DNA of 8,217 nt from an uncultured Campylobacter sp. Its GTDB lineage: Bacteria > Campylobacterota > Campylobacteria > Campylobacterales > Campylobacteraceae. The stretch spans positions 1-8,217 of the forward strand of contig NZ_CALIIS010000238.1 of the NCBI RefSeq assembly GCF_938017705.1, in the 5' to 3' direction. The translations under genes and the position numbers were made by a program. This document shows, one piece after another, positions 1 through 5,281 of the stretch; positions within the stretch are counted from its first letter, which is position 1, and each line of letters begins with the position of its first letter. The notes below the pieces were generated by a model. That model saw nothing but the letters and a program-made list of their open reading frames with translations. It did not search any database and had not been told where the DNA came from.

Positions 1-12
1 ACGGTTCGCTCG

Positions 13-47
13 AAATTTTAGCCCGCAAAAAAGAGGGCTTAAAATTT
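13..47. terminator. Possible bidirectional terminator hairpin
   Basis: AGCCC at 20-24 pairs with GGGCT at 35-39 around a purine-rich 10-nt loop. With one bulged T (base 40) the stem extends through AAATTTT (13-19) pairing with AAAATTT (41-47). A GC core with long A/T arms can work as a terminator in either direction. It could end a gene to the left of the window, or readthrough from metK. Neither side has a long uninterrupted T-tract, so this is tentative. Confidence 0.35.
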
Positions 48-83
48 TAAAATTCAATTCTACCTGCAAAAACTCTTAAATTT

Positions 84-175
84 CACGGCTTAGAATTTTG
101 ATGGAGAATTTTGCCGCAACGCTATTTTTTGGGATGCGATAAATTACACGGCTGCAAAGCCGCGTAGAATATTGA
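84..175. repeat. Two copies of a degenerate CACGGCT / TAGAATnTTGA unit
   Basis: CACGGCT at 84-90 is followed at once by TAGAATTTTGA (91-101). CACGGCT recurs at 147-153, but there the matching TAGAATATTGA (165-175) is separated by 11 extra bases, GCAAAGCCGCG. In the second copy the extra bases complete a hairpin, CGGCT-GCAA-AGCCG (149-162), with a 5-bp stem and a GCAA tetraloop. The first copy looks like the same unit without the hairpin's second arm. This is direct sequence observation; any function is unknown. Confidence 0.5.
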
Positions 176-201
176 GCTAGGCTCGCTGCTGCAAGCCTAG
201 C
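176..201. repeat. Perfect 8-bp inverted repeat (stem-loop)
   Basis: GCTAGGCT (176-183) is the exact reverse complement of AGCCTAGC (194-201), with a 10-nt loop between. It lies between the GCAA-loop hairpin at 149-162 and the weaker hairpin at 223-237, so three stem-loops follow the metK stop within 100 bases. No T-tract follows on either strand, so it is not a classical terminator. It could protect the metK transcript's 3' end or be a decayed repeat element. Confidence 0.55.
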
Positions 202-215
202 GAATGTCGTAAGCT

Positions 216-237
216 AAAAAGGCGCTACTGCAAAGCG
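216..237 (-). terminator. metK: Candidate metK terminator
   Basis: On the reverse strand, seven bases after the metK stop codon, CGCT and AGCG (237-234 and 226-223) form a short GC stem around a 7-nt loop. Two C residues and then five T residues (220-216) follow. Position and T-tract fit an intrinsic terminator for metK, but the stem is only 4 bp, so termination may depend on the stronger hairpins further along (176-201, 149-162). Confidence 0.4.
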
Positions 238-244
238 TAAAATT

Positions 245-1444
245 TTATTTCAAAGCCTTAAAAAGCTCCACGCCGTCAAGCTGCTCCCACGGGTATTCGT
301 CGTTTCCGACCTGTCCGCGTGCGGCGACGTCGGCGTAGAGAAAGCTTCCTTTGCCCGGGCGATCAAGGCCGAATTTATCGATGATCCAGCGCGGCGTGAG
401 CGGAAATTTTTCAAGCACGAAAGCAGATAGCTCATCGTCGCTAGCTGCGCCTAAATTCGTCCCCATGCAATCGACGCTGACGCTGACGGGCTTTGCGACG
501 CCGATTGCGTAGCTGAGCTGGACGATGCATTTTTTCGCAAGCCCCGCTGCAACGATGTTTTTGGCGATATAGCGCGCCGCATAAAGCCCGCTACGATCGA
601 CCTTGGTGTAGTCTTTGCTGCTTTGAGCGCCGCCGCCGATCGGGCTGTAGCCGCCGAAGCTATCGACGATTAGTTTGCGCCCCGTTAGGCCGCTGTCGTG
701 AAGCGAGCTGTGATTTACGTAGCGGCCGGTCGGGTTGATGTAGATGATCGTCTTGCTTTTGTTGTAGAGCTCCTTCGGAAGCCCTGCAGAATCGATCAAA
801 TTTCCGATCAGATCTCGGACGCGCTCGATGCTCATGCTCTCGACGCATGGCGCGGAAACCACGATCGTATGGATGCTTTGCGGCTTGCACTCCTCAAAAT
901 TGCTCTTCGTGCCGTAATCGACGCTAACCTGCGTCTTAATATCGACGCCAAGCTCGTTAGGATGGGACTTTGCATAGGCATAAACGTGATCGCAAAGAAG
1001 CCTCGCGTAGGTGATCGCCGCCGGCATAAAATTTTTCGTCTCGCAGCTTGCGAAACCGAACATTATGCCCTGATCCCCCGCTCCGATCTCGCCGCCCTCT
1101 TGATCGACGCCTTGGTTGATGTCGGGGCTTTGCTGGTTTAAAAATACGTCCACTTGCAGATCCTGCGGATGCAGGCACTGCGCGCGCGTGAAATGAGGGT
1201 TGTCGTTATAGCCGATCTCGCTAAGCGCGCCCTTTACGATGTGGCGGTAATCGTCGTGGGTAAAATCGATCTTAGCGTTTACTTCGCCGCCGATTACTAC
1301 GTGTTTGCCCGCGATGAAAACCTCCGCTGCTACGCGTCCGTTTGGATCTTGTTTTAAAATTTCATCCACGATGCTATCTGCGATGATATCGGCGCACTTA
1401 TCCGGATGTCCGGGGCTTACGACCTCGCTGGTAAATAGATACAT
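245..1444 (-). CDS. metK: S-adenosylmethionine synthetase (methionine adenosyltransferase)
   Basis: A cytoplasmic enzyme that makes S-adenosylmethionine from methionine and ATP, releasing phosphate and pyrophosphate; it supplies methyl groups to the whole cell. The 399-residue product is full length for the family. Visible signatures are SPGHPDK near residues 10-16 (ATP/methionine site), QSPDI at 105-109, GAGDQG at 121-126, and the phosphate-binding loop GGGAQSSKD at 270-278 followed by KVDRS at 281-285. In most bacteria the loop reads GGGAFSGKD; the QSS version is, from memory, that of the C. jejuni enzyme, so it is a lineage trait and not damage. The ATG start follows a reverse-strand AGGAG at 1450-1454 with good spacing. 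The gene stands alone, divergent from sstT. Confidence 0.98.
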   Translation of the reverse strand: MYLFTSEVVSPGHPDKCADIIADSIVDEILKQDPNGRVAAEVFIAGKHVVIGGEVNAKIDFTHDDYRHIVKGALSEIGYNDNPHFTRAQCLHPQDLQVDVFLNQQSPDINQGVDQEGGEIGAGDQGIMFGFASCETKNFMPAAITYARLLCDHVYAYAKSHPNELGVDIKTQVSVDYGTKSNFEECKPQSIHTIVVSAPCVESMSIERVRDLIGNLIDSAGLPKELYNKSKTIIYINPTGRYVNHSSLHDSGLTGRKLIVDSFGGYSPIGGGAQSSKDYTKVDRSGLYAARYIAKNIVAAGLAKKCIVQLSYAIGVAKPVSVSVDCMGTNLGAASDDELSAFVLEKFPLTPRWIIDKFGLDRPGKGSFLYADVAARGQVGNDEYPWEQLDGVELFKALK

Positions 1445-1471
1445 ATCTGCTCCTAATTAAAATTTCGCGTC

Positions 1472-1477
1472 ATTTTA
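1472..1477 (-). promoter_or_regulatory. metK: metK -10 box (TAAAAT)
   Basis: Read on the reverse strand, GATAAAAT lies about 28 bases upstream of the metK ATG. This predicts a transcript start near 1465 and a leader of about 20 bases that holds only the ribosome binding site. Campylobacter sigma-70 promoters rely mainly on the -10 box, so the lack of a good -35 is expected. The leader is too short for a SAM riboswitch. Confidence 0.5.
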
Positions 1478-1508
1478 TCTAACGAGGTTTTAAGATTAAC
1501 TAAAAATT

Positions 1509-1520
1509 GCGAAATTTCGC
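1509..1520. promoter_or_regulatory. 12-bp perfect palindrome in the metK-sstT divergent region
   Basis: GCGAAATTTCGC is its own reverse complement and sits between the two divergent promoters, upstream of both -10 boxes. The position suits a shared operator, but AAATTT is very common in this genome, so the palindrome could be chance. No known regulator can be named from it. Confidence 0.3.
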
Positions 1521-1552
1521 CCAAATTTAAATGCGCTTAAATAAAATTTCGA

Positions 1553-1558
1553 TATATT
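1553..1558 (+). promoter_or_regulatory. sstT: sstT -10 box (TATATT)
   Basis: TATATT lies 31 bases before the sstT ATG, predicting a start near 1565 and a leader of about 24 bases. The ribosome binding site GAAAGG (1577-1582) follows, 6 bases before the ATG. A second A/T-rich candidate, TAAAAT at 1542-1547, is a possible alternative. Confidence 0.4.
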
Positions 1559-1588
1559 TCAAACGACGTTTTGATTGAAAGGTAAAAA

Positions 1589-2848
1589 ATGAGTTCGATT
1601 CAAAAATTAGTAGCTAGCTACAAAGATAAAAATCTAGTTCTGCGCATAGTTACAGGCTTGATAATAGGAGCTATTTTGGGCTTTGCCGCACGTTCAGCGG
1701 CAGGCGATATTGCGGCAGAGCATACTTCGTTTTTAATAAACGTAGTAGCTTTTGCGGAAATTTTAGGAAATTTATTCGTAGGCGCCCTTAAAGCGGTAGC
1801 TCCGATTTTAGTTTTTATCTTGATTTTAAGCTCGATCGTAAATAAACAATACGGCAGCGCAAGCGGCTTAAAACGCGTGGTTGTTCTATATATTGTAGGC
1901 ACCTTTTTAGCTTCGTGCGTGGGGGTAGCAGCCAGCTTTTTATTTCCGACGCAGCTTGCACTTAGTAATGTCGGCGCGGCGGAAAATGCGGTCCCTGCAA
2001 GCGTTTGGATCGTGCTAAAAGATCTGCTTTTTAAGGTTGTAGATAATCCGCTAAACGCTATCGCACACGGAAACTACGTAGGAATTTTAACCTGGGCGAT
2101 AGGTCTTGGCGTCGCGCTTAAATTTTGTACCAACGAAACGAAAAAAATTTTTACCGATCTGAGTGAAGCGGTAACCAAAATCGTGCAGTTTGTAATCCAA
2201 CTCGCGCCGTTTGGAATTTTCGGCTTAGTAGCTTCTACCGTGTATCAAACCGGCGTTGATGCGCTGCTTGGATACGTACGGATCGTAGTCGTGCTAGTAG
2301 GCGCGATGGCGTTCGTAGCCCTCGTGGTAAATCCGCTCATCGTCTTTGCGGTGATTAAGAAAAATCCATATCCGCTCGTATTTACCTGCCTACGCGAAAG
2401 CGGCCTCACGGCGTTTTTCACTCGCAGCTCGGCGGCGAATATCCCCGTAAATTTAAATTTATGCAAAAAGCTCGGTATCAGCGACGAGCTAAGCTCGATC
2501 TCGATCCCTTTGGGAGCTACGATAAATATGGCGGGCGCTGCGGTGGTAATCGCGATCTTGGCGCTTGCTGCGGCTCATACGCTTGGCGTGCGCCCCGATT
2601 TTTGGACGGCGCTACTGCTTTGCGTGGTCTCGGCAGTCGGTGCGTGCGGTGCTAGCGGCGTGCCTGGCGGTTCGTTGATGCTGATACCGCTTGCGTGTTC
2701 GCTCTTTAATATCTCAAATGATATCGCAATGCAGGTGGTCGCGATCGGCTTTATCATCGGCGTGATCCAAGACTCTGTAGAAACTGCGATCAATAGCTCT
2801 ACCGACGTGATTTTTACGGCGATCGCGTCGCAAAGTATGCAAAAATAA
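1589..2848 (+). CDS. sstT: Serine/threonine:Na+ symporter SstT
   Basis: An inner-membrane transporter of the dicarboxylate/amino acid:cation symporter family that takes up serine and threonine with sodium. Serine is a main carbon source in several campylobacters, so this may be nutritionally central. The 419-residue protein has the SstT length and a string of hydrophobic segments beginning near residue 18. Family signatures are the serine-rich hairpin TRSSAANIPVNL, the unwound-helix region IPLGATINMAGAAVV (SstT has NMAG where glutamate carriers have NMDG), and the second hairpin GACGASGVPGGSLMLIP. The start is set by GAAAGG six bases upstream of the ATG. The first third uses noticeably more A/T-ending codons than the later part and the peptidase gene downstream. 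It is transcribed alone, with its own promoter and terminator. Confidence 0.95.
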   Translation: MSSIQKLVASYKDKNLVLRIVTGLIIGAILGFAARSAAGDIAAEHTSFLINVVAFAEILGNLFVGALKAVAPILVFILILSSIVNKQYGSASGLKRVVVLYIVGTFLASCVGVAASFLFPTQLALSNVGAAENAVPASVWIVLKDLLFKVVDNPLNAIAHGNYVGILTWAIGLGVALKFCTNETKKIFTDLSEAVTKIVQFVIQLAPFGIFGLVASTVYQTGVDALLGYVRIVVVLVGAMAFVALVVNPLIVFAVIKKNPYPLVFTCLRESGLTAFFTRSSAANIPVNLNLCKKLGISDELSSISIPLGATINMAGAAVVIAILALAAAHTLGVRPDFWTALLLCVVSAVGACGASGVPGGSLMLIPLACSLFNISNDIAMQVVAIGFIIGVIQDSVETAINSSTDVIFTAIASQSMQK

Positions 2849-2865
2849 CTCACCTTAAAATTTAT

Positions 2866-2902
2866 CGCGATTTCCGCTAAGGCGGCGGATCTCGCGGTTT
2901 TT
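2866..2902 (+). terminator. sstT: Intrinsic terminator of sstT
   Basis: CGCGA (2866-2870) pairs with TCGCG (2892-2896). After a 2-nt internal loop, TCCGC (2873-2877) pairs with GCGGA (2885-2889) around a 7-nt loop. A run of five T residues (2898-2902) follows the stem. It lies 18 bases after the sstT stop and just before the next promoter, so it separates the two transcription units. Confidence 0.7.
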
Positions 2903-2923
2903 AAAATTTTACTTATTCTTTTT

Positions 2924-2932
2924 TGATAAAAT
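2924..2932 (+). promoter_or_regulatory. Extended -10 promoter of the peptidase-helicase-truB operon
   Basis: TGATAAAAT gives a TGn extension (2924-2926) and a TAAAAT box (2927-2932), preceded by a T-rich run, as usual for Campylobacter sigma-70 promoters. The predicted start is near 2939, giving a leader of about 20 bases with the site AAAAGGA (2947-2953) before the ATG at 2959. This argues against the upstream in-frame TTG at 2923, which would lie outside the transcript. Confidence 0.6.
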
Positions 2933-2958
2933 TATCCAAAAATTTTAAAAGGAAATCG

Positions 2959-4872
2959 ATGAATTGGAATTTAGGCGAGCTGTTTGCAAACGAAGCGGAA
3001 TTTAGCGGCGCGATAGATAGCGCGGCTGCGCAGGCTAGGGATTTTGAAGCTAAATTTAAAGATAAGCTGCACACTCTTAGCGCGGAGGAGTTTTTAGGCG
3101 CGCTTGAGCTTTATGAGGGCATCAGCGAGCAGATCGGCAAGATAATGAGCTTTGCGCATCTTAGATTCGCGCGAGATACGAGCCTTGGGGCGCAGCAGGC
3201 TAAGACGGAGCAGGCTTGCAACGACATTTCGCAGAACCTGCTTTTTTTCGAGCTCGAGTTTAACGAGCTTGACGCCGCAAAACAGGACGAGTTTGTCGTG
3301 GGAAGCGGGAGATTTAGATACTATTTGAGCCTACTTAAGCGGCGCAAAGTCCACCAGCTAAGCTTGCCGCAAGAAAGCGTGCTTTTAAAAACTTCACCCG
3401 TGAGCGGAGAGGCGTTTTCACGGCTTTTTGACGAGAGTATGGCGCGGATGAGTTTTGATTTTCGCGGGCGCAAGCTCGGCGAGGAGGAAATTTTAAGCCT
3501 GCTCCATAGCTCTGATCGCGAGGTGCGAAAGGATGCCGCAGCCTCGCTAAGCGCGGTGCTTCAGCAAAACTCCCATCTGCTTTGTTACATCTACAATATG
3601 ATCAAAACCGATCTTAAAATTCGCTGCGAGCTACGCGGTTACGATAAAGCCGAGGCGGTGATGCATGAGGAAAATCAGATAAATATCGCAAGCGTCGATG
3701 CTCTGATCGCAGAGGCGGAGCGAAGCTTTGGTCTAGTCGGCAAATTTTACGCCAAAAAGCGCGAAATTTTAGGCTACGACGCGCTGTATGATTACGACAG
3801 ATATGCGCCGCTTGGCGGCGATGAGAACGAGTTTAGCTTCGAGCAGGCCAAGCAGATCGTGCTAGCGGCGTTTGAAAAATTTAGCCCGAAATTTAAGCAG
3901 ATCGCGCTGATCGCGTTTGAGCAAAACTGGATCGACGCGATGCCCGCGCAAAATAAGCAAAGCGGCGCATTTTCGCATTCAGGCTCGCGCGATACGCACC
4001 CTTTCGTACTTTTAAATTTCACGCGCAAGCGCCGCGACGTATTTACCCTCGCGCACGAGCTGGGGCACGCGATACATCAGTATCTAAGCTACGGCGTGGG
4101 CTATTTTAACTCTTTTACGCCGCTAACGACGGCGGAGACCGCGTCGGTGTTTTGCGAGATGCTGGTGTTTGATTATATGCGCGAAAATTTTTCAAATTTA
4201 AACGGCTCGCCAAATTTAAAAAGCGCCGCCGCCTCGGACAGTTCGCAAAATTTAAAGCGCGATGCTTCGCAAGAGGCTCAGGGCGGTGAAATTCCAAGCG
4301 AGCACGCCGTAAAACACGCCGCTTCGCAAAGCTCTGCGGGTTCGTGCGAATACGCAGCGCGCGATACGGATACGCCCTCGCAGACCGCAAGCGACAAGGC
4401 CGCGCTAAGAGCGATGCTTGCGGCAAAGATCGAGGATATCTTCGCGACGCTTTACCGCCAGATTGGATTTACGACCTTTGAGCGGCGCGTGCACGCCAGC
4501 GCGGATGAGCTAAGCGTCGAGCAAATAGATGAGCTTTGGATGGAGGAGTCGCGCAAGATGTTTGCGGGCGAGCTAATCTTGCAGGATCATTATAAAAGTT
4601 GGTGGAGCTACATTCCGCACTTCGTTCACACGCCGTTTTACTGCTACTCTTACGCCTATGCGCAGCTTTTGGTGCTCGCGCTTTACGGGCTGTATAAAAG
4701 CGGCAGGCTCGAAAATTTCGTTCAAATTTACACCGAGTTTTTAAGCTCGGGCGGCAGCGACGAGCCGCAAAAGCTAGTGGCGAAATTCGGCTTTGACATC
4801 AATAAAAGCGAGTTTTGGCGCATCGGCATAGAGCAGGTCGCGGCGCTTGTAGATGAGTTTGTGAGGGATTAG
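2959..4872 (+). CDS. pepF: M3-family oligoendopeptidase (PepF-like zinc metallopeptidase)
   Basis: A cytoplasmic zinc metallopeptidase that cleaves short peptides, probably recycling products of larger proteases. The 637-residue protein has a helical N-terminal part and then the zinc site HELGH at 366-370 (H366 and H370 as ligands, E367 catalytic). E393 in TAETAS, 27 residues after the first His, fits the third ligand. Near the C-terminus, from H554, the substrate-binding segment HFVHTPFYCYSYAYAQ carries the family's His/Tyr pattern. The ATG at 2959 is preferred over the in-frame TTG at 2923 because AAAAGGA lies just upstream and the -10 box overlaps the TTG. Residues about 412-478 form a low-complexity insert that I do not expect in the C. 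jejuni protein. All catalytic residues are present. It is first in a four-gene operon; the stop is one base before the next start. Confidence 0.93.
   Translation: MNWNLGELFANEAEFSGAIDSAAAQARDFEAKFKDKLHTLSAEEFLGALELYEGISEQIGKIMSFAHLRFARDTSLGAQQAKTEQACNDISQNLLFFELEFNELDAAKQDEFVVGSGRFRYYLSLLKRRKVHQLSLPQESVLLKTSPVSGEAFSRLFDESMARMSFDFRGRKLGEEEILSLLHSSDREVRKDAAASLSAVLQQNSHLLCYIYNMIKTDLKIRCELRGYDKAEAVMHEENQINIASVDALIAEAERSFGLVGKFYAKKREILGYDALYDYDRYAPLGGDENEFSFEQAKQIVLAAFEKFSPKFKQIALIAFEQNWIDAMPAQNKQSGAFSHSGSRDTHPFVLLNFTRKRRDVFTLAHELGHAIHQYLSYGVGYFNSFTPLTTAETASVFCEMLVFDYMRENFSNLNGSPNLKSAAASDSSQNLKRDASQEAQGGEIPSEHAVKHAASQSSAGSCEYAARDTDTPSQTASDKAALRAMLAAKIEDIFATLYRQIGFTTFERRVHASADELSVEQIDELWMEESRKMFAGELILQDHYKSWWSYIPHFVHTPFYCYSYAYAQLLVLALYGLYKSGRLENFVQIYTEFLSSGGSDEPQKLVAKFGFDINKSEFWRIGIEQVAALVDEFVRD
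4192..4392 (+). repeat. Low-complexity insert within the M3 peptidase gene
   Basis: This stretch encodes residues about 412-478, rich in Ser, Ala, Gln, Asn and charged residues with no hydrophobic core pattern. It interrupts the family's continuous sequence between the third zinc ligand region (ETASVFCEM...DYM) and the conserved helix AALRAMLAAKIEDIF. At DNA level it is built from short recurring pieces: AAATTTAAA at 4194-4202, 4212-4220 and 4248-4256, and GCTTCGCAA at 4264-4272 and 4321-4329. The protein shows related blocks AASDSSQN, DASQEAQG and AASQSSAG. The frame is kept throughout, so it is likely translated as a surface loop grown by local duplication. Confidence 0.65.
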
Positions 4873-4873
4873 G

Positions 4874-5281
4874 ATGATAGATAAAATTTTAAAAGACGAT
4901 AAATTTATCGCTGCGAGTAGTGCAAATATAGGCGCGGTTTTGGATTACGTTTTAGCTCTTGGATGCGGATTTGGCATCGTTGCGAGGACGGATCAGATAA
5001 AATTTGATCCGCCGCTGCCGGAGGAAATTTTAAAAAGCTTCAAAATGCCCGCGATCTTTTTGCAGTTGGAGGAATACACGCTTTCTAGCGCGCATCTTAG
5101 CAAGGATGAGCTGGTTTTCGAGGCGGGATTTGGGCCGCAGGATTTTGCAAGCACGCTTAGCGTGCCGTTTTACGCGGTTTTGCAGATCGTCGTGGACGGC
5201 AAGCCCATCGCGGTAAATTTCTCCCAGCCCGAGTCCGAGTGGCTTAAGCGCGAAAAATCGCGTAAAATTTTCTCAAAATGA
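4874..5281 (+). CDS. Conserved small protein; possible SspB-like ClpXP adaptor
   Basis: A 135-residue protein without a signal peptide or membrane segment, so probably cytoplasmic. By position it matches the hypothetical gene Cj1100 of C. jejuni. I do not recognise an assigned function, but the order of elements resembles the SspB core: a helix (about 17-30), a strand FGIVAR (33-38), a PP-containing loop, a strand AIFLQLEEY, then a strand-turn LSKDELVFEAGFGP (75-88) and VPFYAVLQI (97-105). In SspB the last two read roughly LxxDxIxFxARFGG and VPxxAVxxI. The protein ends in a short basic tail, RKIFSK, where SspB carries its ClpX-binding segment. This is alignment by eye, so the name stays open. 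The start follows GAGGG (4863-4867), one base after the peptidase stop, and the stop overlaps the helicase start by 4 bases. Confidence 0.85.
   Translation: MIDKILKDDKFIAASSANIGAVLDYVLALGCGFGIVARTDQIKFDPPLPEEILKSFKMPAIFLQLEEYTLSSAHLSKDELVFEAGFGPQDFASTLSVPFYAVLQIVVDGKPIAVNFSQPESEWLKREKSRKIFSK

Larger units (their letters stand above)
1..244. other. Non-coding, hairpin-rich region beyond the 3' end of metK
   Basis: No convincing gene lies here. The only reading frames are short. A frame open from base 3 to a TAA at 48-50 would give about 15 residues ending GLKF and could be the tail of a gene entering from the left on the forward strand, but it is too short to judge. An ATG at 101 gives only 13 codons. 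The stretch instead holds at least four small inverted repeats (13-47, 149-162, 176-201, 223-237) and two copies of a degenerate CACGGCT...TAGAATnTTGA unit. It probably includes the metK terminator and other transcript-end structures. Confidence 0.6.

Noticed and set aside
3..50. Tail of a gene entering from the left on the forward strand (about 15 residues ending GLKF)
   Set aside because: Codon use is compatible with Campylobacter coding, but 15 residues at a window edge cannot be identified, and the stretch also forms a terminator-like hairpin.
101..142. Short frame ATG...TAA of 13 codons in the left intergenic region
   Set aside because: Too short, no ribosome binding site, and it overlaps the degenerate repeat unit.
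1..244. CRISPR array or tandem repeat array
   Set aside because: The repeats are few, unequal in length and spacing, and self-complementary; there is no regular repeat-spacer pattern.
698..1141. Forward-strand frame of 147 codons opposite metK
   Set aside because: It is antisense to highly conserved metK codons and has no recognisable motif or ribosome binding site.
1445..1588. Possible SAM riboswitch controlling metK
   Set aside because: The promoter-like -10 box leaves a leader of only about 20 bases, and no multi-stem structure is visible in the interval.
4115..4426. Reverse-strand frame of 103 codons inside the peptidase gene
   Set aside because: It lies opposite the repetitive insert and conserved peptidase codons; the Arg/Pro/Ala-rich composition is typical of an antisense shadow.
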